Positions 17,413 to 27,918 of a stretch of 64,000 nt of DNA are shown here, piece after piece. The notes beneath the pieces were generated by a model. The model saw only the letters and a program-made list of their open reading frames with translations, searched no databases and was not told where the DNA came from. Numbering within the stretch: the first letter of the stretch is position 1; each line of letters opens with the position of its first letter. The stretch spans positions 62,001 to 126,000 of the forward strand of contig NZ_BJNM01000001.1 in NCBI RefSeq assembly GCF_006539685.1, written 5' to 3'. A program made the position numbers and the translations under genes. This DNA is from Gluconobacter oxydans. GTDB taxonomy: Bacteria > Pseudomonadota > Alphaproteobacteria > Acetobacterales > Acetobacteraceae.

Positions 17413-17440
17413 AAGGGTCGCTTCGGCGGCCCTTTTTTAT
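17413..17440 (+). terminator. Rho-independent terminator with TTCG loop after rpsA
   Basis: AAGGGTCGC (17413-17421) pairs with GCGGCCCTT (17426-17434) around a TTCG tetraloop and is followed by TTTT. This is a strong intrinsic terminator for the rpsA transcript. Confidence 0.88.
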
Positions 17441-17604
17441 TGAAAATTCATTCTTCCCGGGTGGGCTTTTTCTTAATGGCGCGATCCGCTACAAAAGAAA
17501 AAGCGCTGAGACGGAAATGTCGTGAACGGAGGGCATGCCCTGCTGTAATCCGGACGACTGGCCAATATTGAATATGGGAGTGGGCGTCCGAGCCCAAGAG
17601 ATTG

Positions 17605-20600
17605 ATGGCGGTCATTTACAACACAAACTACACCCACAATCCCAATTCCTATCTGACTCTTGCCGTTCAGCGGGCAGCCCAGACGCTTTTCGGAAAGGAG
17701 CAGGTGGTTGTCGCGGACAACATGAGCCTGGCCGGTATCGCGGCTTCAGGTGAACATGATGTCCTGATCTGCCTGGATGCCCAGCGCATCAATCTGCCCC
17801 TGATCCGGCGGGTGCGCCCTGCCTTCAAGACCATGATTCTCTGGACTTTCGAAGACCCCTTCATGCGGGACTTCAATGTCGAGAACGCCGAACTCTTCGA
17901 TTATGTCTTTACGAATGATCCGTCCTGTGCTGAATACTATCACGGCAAGGGCCATTACCTCCCGCTGGCCGCAAGTCCGTCAATTCACGAGCGCCCTGTA
18001 CTTCCCGCTGCCGAGCTGGAATATGATATTTTCTTTGCCGGTACGATGTGGCCCAACCGCGTCCATACCCTGCGCAAGGTCATCGCAGCGTTCCCCGATG
18101 CCCGCCTCAAGCTCGTCTGCCCGACCAACGAATTCCTTCCGCCCCTGCCGGCTGATCTGGCTGCGCTGGCCATCCAGCGCCCGATCAGCCACGAAGCCTT
18201 CATCGATTTCGCGAATGTCAGCGCCGTCACCCTGACCATGTTCCGTGACTATGCCAGCCACGGTGATGTCAGTCAGGCCACGGCTCCGGGGCCGCGCTTC
18301 TTCGAGCTGGCCCTGGCAGGCGCTGCCCAGGTCGTGGAAGCCCCGGAAAGCATGAGCGCCGAGCATTTCGAGACCGTGAATGGCATTGCCCTCGCCCGGG
18401 ATGCCAATCAGGTTGTGGATGCCATTGCGCGTCTGCTCAAGGAAAAGGGTGCGCGTCGCAATGCCGCGCTGGCTGCGCAGAAATCTGTCATGTCGCAGCA
18501 CCTTTACGAACACCGTCTCGAGAAGATGCGTGACATTACCGGAGCCGATTTCGGGCGCCGGACGCAGGCCCTGGCACCCCTGCATCGCCGCCGCCGTCTG
18601 CGTGTGCTGATGTGCACGCATTCCACGATTCACGAGCGGGCATGGGGTGGCGTTGAAGTCTACCAGCAGGGCCTGTGCACGCTTCTGTCGCGTGATGTGG
18701 AATATTTCTACTGGTTGCGTCGTGGCGGTTTCTGCCGTCTGACCACGGCCAATGGCCACGAACTGGAGCGTTTCGACGTGCCGGAAGTGGGCTGGCAGGA
18801 CGCGATGTGTGATTCGCCGGAAGAAATGGCGTTTTCCAGCGTCATCAGCCAGTACAACATCGATCTCGTCCATTTCCAGCATCTGGGGCATCATGCCCTG
18901 TCGCTGCCGATCATCGCGAAGGCCAATGGCGCGGGCGTGATTTTCTCCGCTCATGATTTCTGGCTGGTTTCTGCCCGGTACAACCTGCTGAACCACGAAC
19001 TCCGCTATGTCGAGGACGAGGTGCGCTCCGTTCTGGCGGCCGACATCACGCTCAAGGCCTCTGAAAATGTGGACCATGGCGGGGAGCAGACCCGTCGTGC
19101 CTTTGTGGTCAAGATGCTGCATTCCGTCGACGCCATCCTGTTCGGTACGGTCCATTCCCGGAACCTGACGCACGAAATCTATCCGGTGCTCGATAGCAAG
19201 CGCAGCCTTGTGATGGGCATTCCCAGCCCGGACAACACCGTTCCGGTCGTGATGAAGCCCTACGAGCCTCTGGGGGACCGTCCTCTTGGCGTTGCGATCG
19301 TCGGAAACTTCCTGCGCACCAAGGGTGCGGATACGATCCTCAACCTGATCGATATCGCCCATCCGGACCATTTCGTCTTCCATATCTTCGGCTATGTGCA
19401 CCCGGAATATGAAGCGGTCCTGACCTCGGTCCCGCGTCCGAATGTGAAGATTTACGGCCGCTACGAGATGGGGGATATCGATGCGCTGAAGGTGGCGGAT
19501 GTCGCGCTGAACCTGTCGATCTGGCCTGAGACCTACTGCATCTCCCTGTCCGAAGCCTGGCAGAATGGTCTCATTCCCATCGTGACCGATGTGGGCGCTC
19601 TGGGAGACCGCGTCGAAGACGGTGTCAACGGTTTCAAGGTTCCCATCAGTCGTCCAAGCATGGTGCTCGAGCGTCTGGAACTGCTGCGGTCGTCCGAGCC
19701 CCTGCGCCGTCAGATCATGCAGAACATTACGCCTGAGCTCTGGACCCATGCCCGGGACTATGCCGACGAACTGCTGACGCTTTATCACGATACGGCGCCA
19801 CGTCGCGAAATGGGTGTGTCGGAGCTTCGTCTGGATGCCGGGCAGGTTCACCTTCTGGCCCATCCTACCTGGCGCCACCAGGCACCGCCGCGTCACATCT
19901 TCGATCCGCCGACGGTACGGGACCTGTCCGTGGAAATGCCGGTTCCGGTTTCGGACTGGTTCTCGGTCCAGGGTGCGGAATGCTATATCGATGACATCTG
20001 TCATCACGTCTTTTCCGACATGGAAGAGAAACCTTTCCTGGGGGCTCCCGAGTTCCATATCCGCGGATGGATGATCCTGCCCGGGATCAGTTCAGCGGGT
20101 CAGATGTTCACGGTCCTGCTGGGCGAAGATCCCGACAGCGCCATGATCTTCCTGGAATGCCAGCGCGAGATCCGCGCAGACATTGCGGAGCTTTTCGCCA
20201 ACGCGCCACGCCGCGCCGGTTTCTCCGGCAAGGTGGCCCTGCGCGGCAAATGGTGTGAGGGACGTTTCCGCATCGGTCTGATCAACGTGGTCAACGGTCA
20301 GGGCGCGTTCCAGCTGACGTCCCTGCAAATCGAGGTCGAAGGCGGGCAGATCCGGAAGATCATCCGTTCTGCGCCTTCCAACGATCTCATCCTGTCCGAC
20401 TGCCGTCGTGTCTCCCATAGTGACGGTCTGATGCGTGGCGTGAAGCTGTCGGGTGTCGGCAAGCATCAGATGCATCCTTACACGGGCGGGGCGCTGGATT
20501 ATTCCATCGATGATTTCACGGGGCTGGCAGGTGATCCGCCTGCTGAACTGACGCCGGATGGTCCTCTGTCGGTCCGTGGCTGGATGTTCTTCCGCAATCT

Positions 20601-20952
20601 GTCCCGTGCTGGTCAGGCCTATGGCGGACTGGTGTCGGAAAGCCGTGACGAGATTGTGTTCTTTGCGCTGGAACGTGTGATCCGCGCCGATGTCGGGACA
20701 GCGCATCGCGATGCGCCGATCTGTGCCGGATTCAGCGGGACGTTCATGCCGCGCGAAGGCTATGCCCGTCCGCTCGATGGCGTCTATCGCTTCATTCTCG
20801 TGAATGTCGTGGGAGACGTCTACGGATCGAGAATGACGAATATTGCCGTGACATTCGACAACGGAGCGATCCTGTCTGCGGAATATGTCGACCTGCACAC
20901 CGAGAACGTTGAACGCGGGGAACGTCTTCTCGCGGGAAAAATCGTTTCCTGA
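17605..20952 (+). CDS. large multidomain glycosyltransferase (CgeB-like + GT4 + duplicated C-terminal module)
   Basis: This 1115-residue protein has three parts. Residues 1-330 resemble the CgeB-like/Glyco_trans_1_2 type (FTNDPSCAEYY, HYLPLAASPS, FFAGTMWPNR, APGPRFFELALAGAAQVVE). Residues 332-740 look like a GT4 glycosyltransferase (CTHSTIHERAWGGVEVYQQG, PETYCISLSEAWQNGLIPIVTDVGALGDRV). The C-terminal 350 residues hold two related beta-rich copies, near 815-915 (IRGWMILPGIS) and 985-1090 (VRGWMFFRNLS), each with an E-R-x-IRAD element. The two different glycosyltransferase domains suggest addition of two sugars to a surface glycan; acceptor and donor are unknown. No signal peptide or membrane segment is seen. 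The frame has a TTG one codon earlier; the ATG at 17605 is preferred. It heads a run of three glycosyltransferase genes. Confidence 0.8.
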   Translation: MAVIYNTNYTHNPNSYLTLAVQRAAQTLFGKEQVVVADNMSLAGIAASGEHDVLICLDAQRINLPLIRRVRPAFKTMILWTFEDPFMRDFNVENAELFDYVFTNDPSCAEYYHGKGHYLPLAASPSIHERPVLPAAELEYDIFFAGTMWPNRVHTLRKVIAAFPDARLKLVCPTNEFLPPLPADLAALAIQRPISHEAFIDFANVSAVTLTMFRDYASHGDVSQATAPGPRFFELALAGAAQVVEAPESMSAEHFETVNGIALARDANQVVDAIARLLKEKGARRNAALAAQKSVMSQHLYEHRLEKMRDITGADFGRRTQALAPLHRRRRLRVLMCTHSTIHERAWGGVEVYQQGLCTLLSRDVEYFYWLRRGGFCRLTTANGHELERFDVPEVGWQDAMCDSPEEMAFSSVISQYNIDLVHFQHLGHHALSLPIIAKANGAGVIFSAHDFWLVSARYNLLNHELRYVEDEVRSVLAADITLKASENVDHGGEQTRRAFVVKMLHSVDAILFGTVHSRNLTHEIYPVLDSKRSLVMGIPSPDNTVPVVMKPYEPLGDRPLGVAIVGNFLRTKGADTILNLIDIAHPDHFVFHIFGYVHPEYEAVLTSVPRPNVKIYGRYEMGDIDALKVADVALNLSIWPETYCISLSEAWQNGLIPIVTDVGALGDRVEDGVNGFKVPISRPSMVLERLELLRSSEPLRRQIMQNITPELWTHARDYADELLTLYHDTAPRREMGVSELRLDAGQVHLLAHPTWRHQAPPRHIFDPPTVRDLSVEMPVPVSDWFSVQGAECYIDDICHHVFSDMEEKPFLGAPEFHIRGWMILPGISSAGQMFTVLLGEDPDSAMIFLECQREIRADIAELFANAPRRAGFSGKVALRGKWCEGRFRIGLINVVNGQGAFQLTSLQIEVEGGQIRKIIRSAPSNDLILSDCRRVSHSDGLMRGVKLSGVGKHQMHPYTGGALDYSIDDFTGLAGDPPAELTPDGPLSVRGWMFFRNLSRAGQAYGGLVSESRDEIVFFALERVIRADVGTAHRDAPICAGFSGTFMPREGYARPLDGVYRFILVNVVGDVYGSRMTNIAVTFDNGAILSAEYVDLHTENVERGERLLAGKIVS

Positions 20953-20976
20953 CCTGCGAGCAGGAGGCTTGCCCTG

Positions 20977-23967
20977 ATGTCCGAAACCGTTTCAGCCCCG
21001 TTATCCGAGACGCGGGAACCCCGGTGGTCCCGCTTTGATACGCAGTGGTATCTGCTGCGCTATCCCGAGGTGCGGGACTGGATGCGGGAAGAAGGGCAGG
21101 ACGATCCGTATGCGTTCTATCTGCAGACGGGCCAGCGCTACGGGCATTCTCCGAATCGGTATTTCGATGAGATCTGGTATCGCGACGCGCACAAGGATGT
21201 GCGTCAGGGGCTGATCCGGGAAGAATGGGCGTCGGGTTTCGAACATTATACCGCAACCGGATACAAGACCCATTCGCCGCACTGGCTGTTTGACGAGCCG
21301 GGCTATCGGCGCCGTTATCCCGAACTGACGCAGCGTTTTCTGAGCGAGAACGGCTTCCGTAACGGTTACGATCATTATCTCGAAATCGGAGAGAGCCATT
21401 ATTACCGGGGGCATCATTTCTTCGATGATGAACTTTGCCGTGAGCTCGCCCTGACCTTTCCGGACTGTTTCGACAGCCGGATCGGGCTCTTCGGGTCATG
21501 GCTTGGACTGCCGGCCCATGTTGCCGATGCCGGGCGTGTCTCGTGGTATTTCGATCCGGTCTGGTATCTGACGCGCTATCCCGAGGTCCGGCAGGAAATT
21601 GCAGCAGGCCACTATTCGAGTGCCCTGCATCATTACCTGACCAACGAGACCCCGCGTCTTTTCGATCCGCAGGAATTCTTTTCCGAAGAGTTCTACCGGC
21701 AGGCCCATCCGGATATGGTGCCGTCGCTGGAGCATGGATATTTCCGTAACGGCTACGATCATTTTGTCCGTTACGGCGCGCAGGAAGGACGTACGCCGCA
21801 GGAAAACGTGGACCTCGCCGCTCACATGGCGCAGGCACAGGTCCGCAATGACGTGCGCAATCGCCTGTATGACAGTGCGTTCGCCCATCTCGTCGCCGGC
21901 CGGACGGGGCTGGGTGAGGGGCGGATGGCGGCGCTTGCGGCCGTGCCAGAGATTCCCGAGGAACAGTCCAGACTTCTGTTTGAACGTGAAGCCGAAGCCA
22001 TCCTGCCGTCTCTGGTCCGGCATCCGCTGGATTTCACGGTTCACGGCGTTCCTGAAATCAGCGTTCTCATGGTCGTCTATGACCGGGTTGCCCTGACGGC
22101 GCAGGCCCTGGCTTCGCTTCGGGCCAATTATGCCGGAGCCATCCAGCTCATACTTGTGGACTCGGGTTCGCATGATCAGACCCGCCATATCGGGCGGATG
22201 GTGCGGGGCGCCACGATTCTGCGGTACCGCTACAATATCGGCTATCTCCTGGGCTGCAATCTTGCGCTGGAAAAAGCGGAAGCCCCGTTTGTCCTGTATC
22301 TGAACAACGATATCCGCCTGTATCCCGATGCCATCGTCAATGCGCTGAAGCGTCTGCGCTCCGAGGCCGCGATCGGTGCGGTGGGCGGCAAGCTGATCCG
22401 CACGAACATGCGCCTGCAGGAAGCCGGATCGATCATCTGGCGGGATGGCGCGACTTACGGCTATCTGCGCGAGGATGATCCGAACCTGACGACGGCCAAT
22501 TTCGTCCGGGACGTCGATTACTGTTCGGCCGCTTTCCTGATGGTCCGCACGACATTGCTGCGTCGTCTGGGTGGGTATGATCCACGCTACACGCCGGCCT
22601 ATTTCGAAGATGCCGATCTGTGCGTGCGGATTCTCAAGGCGGGAATGCGCATTGTCTATGACCCGGACGTGGTCATCGAACATCTGGAGTTCGGAAGCTC
22701 CGGTGCAGTCGGGTCCCATGCCCTGATCCGGGGCAATCTCAAGACATTTTCCCGTCTGCAGCAGGATTTCCTGCGTCATCAGCAGCCGGCCCATATCCGC
22801 AACGCCGTTCTGGCGCGCGAACACCGGGTCAGCCAGCGCAAACGGATTCTCTTCATCGAGGACCGTCTGCCTCTGCGGCGTCTGGGGTCCGGCTATGTCC
22901 GCTCGAATGACATCATTCATGAGATGACGGCGCTGGGATATCAGGTCACGGTTTTCCCAGTGCTGCCCAGGGATCAGACGGCCATTGACCTGTTCGGGGA
23001 CTTTCCGGAGACAGTGGAACTGATCGTGGATCGGGATCTGTCCAGTTTCGCCGACTTCATTCAGGAGCGGGTCGGATATTACGATCTGGTTTGGATCGGC
23101 CGCACGCATAATCTGGCGCGTCTCCTGCCCCTGCTCAATGAATCGAGCCGCTATCTGCCTTCCGCCGGTCCGATCCTGGACACGGAAGTGATCGCCACGC
23201 CCCGCACGCTGGAGCGCATCCGCGTTCTGGACCTTCCGGAGCCGGATATCAGCTTCGATGATATGCTTCAGCAGGAACTGGACTGTGCCCGGTTCTGCCA
23301 GCAGATCATCGCAGTGACGTCCCATGACGCGGATCTGGTGCGTCGTGCGGGCTATGAGAATGTCTCGGTGCTCGGGCATGAACTGCAGCTCCAGCCGACG
23401 CCCGCACCGTTCGAGACCCGGCACAGCATCCTCTTTTTCGGCGCGATCCATGATGAGGGCACGCCCAACCACGACAGTCTTGTCTGGTTTGTGGATAGTG
23501 TGCTGCCGATCCTCGACAGGGTTCTGCCGCCGGATGTCCATTTCACGATCGCCGGTTATGTGGGGCCGGATGTGGATATGACGGTTTTTTCGACGAACAG
23601 CCGGGTGGAAATCGTGGGGCCTGTGGGGGATCCGCGGGAACTGTTCGACCGGCACCGGGTATTCGTCGCGCCGACGCGGTTTGCGGGCGGGATACCGTTC
23701 AAGGTCCATGAAGCGGCGTCCTATGGCCTGCCGCAGGTCGTGACGACGCTGCTTCAGGAAGAAGTCGGCTGGACGGATGGTGCGGAGATCCTGGCGGCTC
23801 CATCGGATGATCCCGAGGCGTTCGCGGCTGCTGTGGAGCGGCTTTATCAGGACGCGGAACTGTGGGAGACTCTGAGGGCTGGCGCGCTCGCGGCTGTCGA
23901 GCGGGACTGTTCTCCGGTCCATTTCCGGCAGGCGCTGTCAGGGATTGTTCAGGGCTGCATTGCATGA
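20977..23967 (+). CDS. glycosyltransferase with N-terminal repeats, GT2 domain and C-terminal GT4-like domain
   Basis: The 996-residue protein begins with about six copies of a roughly 43-residue unit starting near residues 20, 63, 105, 149, 192 and 235. The consensus is FD-x-x-WY-x-x-x-YP(E/D)VR then HY-x-x-x-G. Residues about 355-600 form a GT2 domain (ISVLMVVYDR, YLNNDIRLYPDA with the metal-binding NND, FEDADLCVRILKAG). Residues about 620-990 are a GT4-like domain (GSGYVRSNDIIHEM, APTRFAGGIPFKVHEAASYGLP). Proteins with such repeats and fused GT2/GT4 domains occur in polysaccharide clusters. It begins 24 bp after the preceding glycosyltransferase with GAGCAGGAGG upstream, so the genes are likely co-transcribed. 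The sugar specificity cannot be read from the sequence. Confidence 0.85.
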   Translation: MSETVSAPLSETREPRWSRFDTQWYLLRYPEVRDWMREEGQDDPYAFYLQTGQRYGHSPNRYFDEIWYRDAHKDVRQGLIREEWASGFEHYTATGYKTHSPHWLFDEPGYRRRYPELTQRFLSENGFRNGYDHYLEIGESHYYRGHHFFDDELCRELALTFPDCFDSRIGLFGSWLGLPAHVADAGRVSWYFDPVWYLTRYPEVRQEIAAGHYSSALHHYLTNETPRLFDPQEFFSEEFYRQAHPDMVPSLEHGYFRNGYDHFVRYGAQEGRTPQENVDLAAHMAQAQVRNDVRNRLYDSAFAHLVAGRTGLGEGRMAALAAVPEIPEEQSRLLFEREAEAILPSLVRHPLDFTVHGVPEISVLMVVYDRVALTAQALASLRANYAGAIQLILVDSGSHDQTRHIGRMVRGATILRYRYNIGYLLGCNLALEKAEAPFVLYLNNDIRLYPDAIVNALKRLRSEAAIGAVGGKLIRTNMRLQEAGSIIWRDGATYGYLREDDPNLTTANFVRDVDYCSAAFLMVRTTLLRRLGGYDPRYTPAYFEDADLCVRILKAGMRIVYDPDVVIEHLEFGSSGAVGSHALIRGNLKTFSRLQQDFLRHQQPAHIRNAVLAREHRVSQRKRILFIEDRLPLRRLGSGYVRSNDIIHEMTALGYQVTVFPVLPRDQTAIDLFGDFPETVELIVDRDLSSFADFIQERVGYYDLVWIGRTHNLARLLPLLNESSRYLPSAGPILDTEVIATPRTLERIRVLDLPEPDISFDDMLQQELDCARFCQQIIAVTSHDADLVRRAGYENVSVLGHELQLQPTPAPFETRHSILFFGAIHDEGTPNHDSLVWFVDSVLPILDRVLPPDVHFTIAGYVGPDVDMTVFSTNSRVEIVGPVGDPRELFDRHRVFVAPTRFAGGIPFKVHEAASYGLPQVVTTLLQEEVGWTDGAEILAAPSDDPEAFAAAVERLYQDAELWETLRAGALAAVERDCSPVHFRQALSGIVQGCIA

Positions 23968-24015
23968 CGTGCCGGGGAACTCCGGTTTGAAAAGTTTGGG
24001 AGAGCAGGGAAGGTT

Positions 24016-25056
24016 ATGGACGCAGTGAATGAAACGATCGTGGAAGCCGGAAGCGCCAGCAGCGGGACGGCCAGCGGAATGAGTGGCCTGACCGGGCGTG
24101 TTCTTGTCTGCAGCGGGGGCCGGTATGAAAGCCAGGCCAATGCGCAGATCCGCGAGTCCATCATGGATGGATGGGCGGACTGTTTTGGCGAGGATAATGT
24201 CACTGCGGTTCATATCTCGGCTGCGGCCAGTTCGATCCGGATACTGAAGCCGACGATTGTGTTCGCCATCGGCTCCTATCTTCCGGAAAGCACGTATTTC
24301 GGCGAAGTCTGCCGCGAGGCGAAGAAGATCGGCGCGGTGACGGTGTTCTGGGCGACGGAAGATCCCTACGAGCAGGATGCAAACTATCGCATCGCCGATG
24401 ATTTCGACGTGATCTTCTCCTGCGACCGCTGGGGGCATAATTTCTATCAGCGTGAGCGGGTCTTCCATCTGCCGCTGGCGGCAAGCCCGAAGCTGCATTA
24501 CGGCGAGATCGAAGCGGATTCCCAGAAGACGATTGACGTCCTGTTCTGCGGCGTGGCGTTCACGAACCGCAAGGACATCGTCCGCAACCTGCTGCCTGTT
24601 CTGCGGGACCTGAACATCAAGATCGTTGGTCCGGGCTGGGGCGAACTGGGGATCGGGTTTTCCGATGCGCGGATCGAGAAGTCCCAGCTTGTGGAGCTTT
24701 ATCGCCGCTCCAAACTGGTGCTGAATCTTGGTCGCTCGCTGAGCTTCGAGAACAAGCGCTTCGTGATTGCGCCGTCCACGCCGGGACCGCGGACATTCGA
24801 GGCTGCTCTGGCCGGGGCGTTCCAGGTGTTCCACGAGGATACGCATGAAATCCGCCGCTATTATTCCGCGGACGAGATCCCGGTGTTCTCCAACCGCGTG
24901 GATTTCGAGCGGCTGGTGACGACGTATATCGACAACAACGATCTGCGCGTGAAGATGGCCCGCAAGGCCCAGGCGCGGACGCAGGCCGAGCATCTGTACA
25001 AGCATCGCATCCAGTATGCGCTCCGCGTGCTCAAGGATGAGGGGCTGATCGGCTGA
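24016..25056 (+). CDS. CgeB-like glycosyltransferase
   Basis: The 346-residue protein matches the CgeB-like glycosyltransferase pattern: FWATEDPYEQD, FSCDRWGHNFY, FHLPLAASPKLHY, DVLFCGVAFTNRKD, LNLGRS and STPGPRTFEAALAGAFQVFHED near the C-terminal donor-binding region. The same arrangement is visible in the N-terminal third of the 1115-residue protein two genes upstream, so these are related domains. The ATG has a strong GGGAAGG site. It is the last gene of the glycan cluster; an intrinsic terminator follows. Acceptor unknown. Confidence 0.82.
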   Translation: MDAVNETIVEAGSASSGTASGMSGLTGRVLVCSGGRYESQANAQIRESIMDGWADCFGEDNVTAVHISAAASSIRILKPTIVFAIGSYLPESTYFGEVCREAKKIGAVTVFWATEDPYEQDANYRIADDFDVIFSCDRWGHNFYQRERVFHLPLAASPKLHYGEIEADSQKTIDVLFCGVAFTNRKDIVRNLLPVLRDLNIKIVGPGWGELGIGFSDARIEKSQLVELYRRSKLVLNLGRSLSFENKRFVIAPSTPGPRTFEAALAGAFQVFHEDTHEIRRYYSADEIPVFSNRVDFERLVTTYIDNNDLRVKMARKAQARTQAEHLYKHRIQYALRVLKDEGLIG

Positions 25057-25095
25057 GGGCCGGTCTGACCTGACGCTCTTTCCTGCCTGAATGAG

Positions 25096-25126
25096 AAAAG
25101 CCGGAGCGTGTCTCCGGCTTTTTTTG
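25096..25126 (+). terminator. Rho-independent terminator of the glycosyltransferase cluster
   Basis: AAGCCGGAG (25098-25106) pairs with CTCCGGCTT (25112-25120) and runs into a T tract. Confidence 0.88.
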
Positions 25127-25150
25127 TGTCCGGGGTTCAGGTGTTGGGCA

Positions 25151-25184
25151 TAAAAAAAGGCCGCGGAATGTCCGCGGCCTTTTT
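25151..25184. terminator. bidirectional terminator before the M16 protease gene
   Basis: AAAAGGCCGCGGA (25155-25167) and TCCGCGGCCTTTT (25171-25183) form a perfect stem with an ATG loop, A-tract before and T-tract after. It can end the minus-strand protease transcript and back up the preceding terminator. Confidence 0.85.
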
Positions 25185-25203
25185 CGTGTTGTTCAGGGTC
25201 AGA

Positions 25204-27918
25204 TCAGTTCGGCTGCGGGCCCATGACGATCTGGGCGAGATCGGTGGGGCGGACCCATTTGCGGAAGGCGGCCTGCACCTGTTCGGGCTTCATGTCGTAG
25301 ATCGCCTGAGCGGCCTTGGCCGGGCTGTCGAGCGGCAGGTCCAGGGCGATCAGGGACAGGTAGCTTCCGGCCAAGGCGCTGAAGCTGGCGCGGGACATGG
25401 GCTGGCTGCGCAGGAGTGACGCCTTGGCGAGATCGAGGCTCTCCTGCGAGACGGGGGTGTTGCGCATGTCCTCGACATCCTTGACGGCGAGGGCACGGGC
25501 CTTGCCCACCTTGTCCGGATCGGCGCCGAAGGTGATGCCGAAGCCGCTGCGGGTGCGGGAATAGGTGAAGCCGCTTCCGGCGCCATAGACATAGCCCGTC
25601 TTCACGCGCAGGTCCTGCATCAGGCGTGAGGAGAAGCCATCTCCGAGGATCGTGTTGCCGACGGCGAGAGCATGGCGGTCGGGGTCGGTGACCTTCATGC
25701 CGATGGTTTCGACGAGCTTGACCTCATCCTGCGAGCGGCCCGGATCCGCGACAACGGCCTGCGAGGCGCGGCTCAGAGGGATGTCGGGCAGATCGACGAC
25801 GGGCTTCGGTCCCACGGCCTTCCAGGCGCCAAAAGCCTTTTCGACATCTGCCTTCGCAGCCTCGGGGGTGATGTCGCCGACGATGACGATGGTGGTCAGG
25901 TCCGGGCGGTAGGCATGGGCGTAATAGGTCTGCACGTCGGCGAGGGTCAGCTTGCCGATCGTGGCAGGGGTGGCTTCACGCAGGGTGGGATCCTGCGGTG
26001 GGACCAGAGCCTTGCGGGCGGCGCGGCCGAAGCGGTAGCCCGGGGACTGGAGTTCGCCGGCTTGGGCCTGTGCGGCCTGCATTTGGGTGACGCGGAATGC
26101 CTTTTCCGGAAAGGCCGGGTTCAGCTCGTGATCGGCCAGCAGGGCGAGGCCCTTCTCAAAGTTCGGCGTCAGGGTGCTGAGCGAGAAGGATGGTCCGGCG
26201 TCTTCGTCCGCCGAGAGGTCGTCGAGGGCGCGGGCGAGGGCCAGACGGTCATGCGTCTTGCTGCCGTAGAGGAACATCTGCTCGGTGATCTCTGCCACGC
26301 CTTCCTGACCGGCAGGCTGTTCAAGGTCTGCATTCTGGCGGATACGGCCGACCAGTTCGATCGTATGGCTGACATGTTCGGGCTGGACGAGAAGATGCAG
26401 CCCATTCGACAGCGTATAGGCGGCGGGTAAGGGGGCTGCGGCCGGGATGGTCAGGCGGGCGAGGGCCTGCTGTGCCCAGTCGGGCAGGGCGACCTTGCCG
26501 GAAGGCGGCGTGTTGAAGGATTCCGCGCCGCCAAAGCCTTTCTGGCCGACCGGCTTGCCCGAGGGGCTCGGCGTCAGGGTCGCGGTGATGGCATGGGCGG
26601 GGTCGAGCAGCGTCTTGGCCAGAGCGTCAACCTGATCCTTGGTGACGTTGCGGAAGGCGGCGAGCATGTCCTGCGGGTCGTTCAGGTGCTGGATGGCGAC
26701 GGCCTGCGACCAGCTTTCCGCAAGGCCGGAAATGCTGTTGGCGTTGAACTCGAGCGAGGCGATTTCCTTGCGGCGGGCGGCTTCGATCAGCTCGGCCGGA
26801 ATGCCGTGGGTGCGGAAATTCTCCATGATGGTGGCGACGCTGGTCCGCAGGGCGTCCGGGTTGGCACCCTTGGGGAAGCCGGCATAGACGACGCCCAGAC
26901 CGGCCTGCGCCTCGGGGTCATACATGAAGCCGGTATCGAGCGCCTTGCCGGATGGGACGAGGTCGAACAGGGCGGCGCGCTGGCTGCTGATGGCGTCGGC
27001 GAGCAGGGTGGTTGCGGCGTAGTCGGGGTCACGCTGGCCGGGCATGCGCCATGCCATGGTCACGAGGCCGATCGGCAGATCTGTGTCGAGCGCGATGCTC
27101 TGCGCCTTGGCCGGGGTGGGGGAAACAGTGCCGCGCTCGGGCAGCGTGGAGGCGGGGATGTTGCCGAAAGCGGCCTGAACCTTCTTCAGCGTGTCCTGCG
27201 GGTCCACATCGCCGGTGATGACCAGCACGGCGTTGTTGGGCGCGTACCAGGAATCATAGAACTTCCTCAGCAGGGGCGCGGTTGTGGCATCGAAGGACGG
27301 GCGGGTGCCGAGGGCATCCTGCTCGTAAGGCGTGCCGGCATAGAGGGCGGCGCGGATCTGCGAGAGATAGCGATAGATCGGGCTGGAGAGGTCGCGTGAG
27401 ACTTCCTGCTCGATCGCGCCTTTCTCATGCGCCCATTCGGCTTCGGTGATGTTCAGGCCGCGCATACGTCCGGCCTCGATCCGCAGCAGGACGTCGAGGT
27501 CGCTGGTGGGGGCCTTGAAGTAATACTGTGTGACGTCGGATGTGGTGTCGGCGTTGTCGTTGTTGCCGAGCTGCGCGCTGATGGTGGAGAGCTGGTCGCG
27601 CGAGAGGGTCTGTGAGCCGTTGAACATCATGTGCTCAAGGGCGTGGGCCGTACCCGGAAAGCCTTTCGGTGCGTTCACCGAGCCCGTCTCATAGTTCAGC
27701 ATCGTCTGCACCACCGGGGCGAGGGTATCGCGCACCACGATGACCCGCAGGCCGTTGGAGAGGGTCGCCCGCGTGACCGTCGCGGGGGCGGCACTCGTTG
27801 CTGCCGCGTTCGTCGTGGGGGCCGTGGCCGGTGCGGCCTGGGCTCCCGCAAGGACCGGAGGCGCCAGCATGGTGGCTGCCAGCAGTGACAGGCGGGACAG
27901 ACGGGAGAGTGCGGACAT
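25204..27918 (-). CDS. M16 family zinc metallopeptidase
   Basis: A 904-residue pitrilysin/insulinase-type protease with two M16 halves. The inverted zinc motif HxxEH is at 92-96 (HALEH) and the third ligand lies in [10 protein letters not shown]. The second half (from about residue 490) lacks the motif, as in single-chain M16 enzymes. An N-terminal signal peptide ([19 protein letters not shown]) and an Ala/Thr-rich linker suggest a periplasmic location. Such proteases degrade peptides; the substrate is not evident. It stands alone between two plus-strand units. Confidence 0.92.
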   Translation of the reverse strand: MSALSRLSRLSLLAATMLAPPVLAGAQAAPATAPTTNAAATSAAPATVTRATLSNGLRVIVVRDTLAPVVQTMLNYETGSVNAPKGFPGTAHALEHMMFNGSQTLSRDQLSTISAQLGNNDNADTTSDVTQYYFKAPTSDLDVLLRIEAGRMRGLNITEAEWAHEKGAIEQEVSRDLSSPIYRYLSQIRAALYAGTPYEQDALGTRPSFDATTAPLLRKFYDSWYAPNNAVLVITGDVDPQDTLKKVQAAFGNIPASTLPERGTVSPTPAKAQSIALDTDLPIGLVTMAWRMPGQRDPDYAATTLLADAISSQRAALFDLVPSGKALDTGFMYDPEAQAGLGVVYAGFPKGANPDALRTSVATIMENFRTHGIPAELIEAARRKEIASLEFNANSISGLAESWSQAVAIQHLNDPQDMLAAFRNVTKDQVDALAKTLLDPAHAITATLTPSPSGKPVGQKGFGGAESFNTPPSGKVALPDWAQQALARLTIPAAAPLPAAYTLSNGLHLLVQPEHVSHTIELVGRIRQNADLEQPAGQEGVAEITEQMFLYGSKTHDRLALARALDDLSADEDAGPSFSLSTLTPNFEKGLALLADHELNPAFPEKAFRVTQMQAAQAQAGELQSPGYRFGRAARKALVPPQDPTLREATPATIGKLTLADVQTYYAHAYRPDLTTIVIVGDITPEAAKADVEKAFGAWKAVGPKPVVDLPDIPLSRASQAVVADPGRSQDEVKLVETIGMKVTDPDRHALAVGNTILGDGFSSRLMQDLRVKTGYVYGAGSGFTYSRTRSGFGITFGADPDKVGKARALAVKDVEDMRNTPVSQESLDLAKASLLRSQPMSRASFSALAGSYLSLIALDLPLDSPAKAAQAIYDMKPEQVQAAFRKWVRPTDLAQIVMGPQPN

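Noticed and set aside
17980-20058. 692-residue open frame opposite the large glycosyltransferase
   Set aside because: Shadow of the glycosyltransferase frame; composition typical of antisense in this genome.
20054-20952. CRISPR or tandem DNA repeat in the C-terminal part of the large glycosyltransferase
   Set aside because: The similarity is at protein level between two diverged copies; no direct DNA repeat units are present.
21496-23922. 808-residue open frame opposite the repeat-containing glycosyltransferase
   Set aside because: Antisense of well-supported GT2/GT4 domains; length comes from GC bias.
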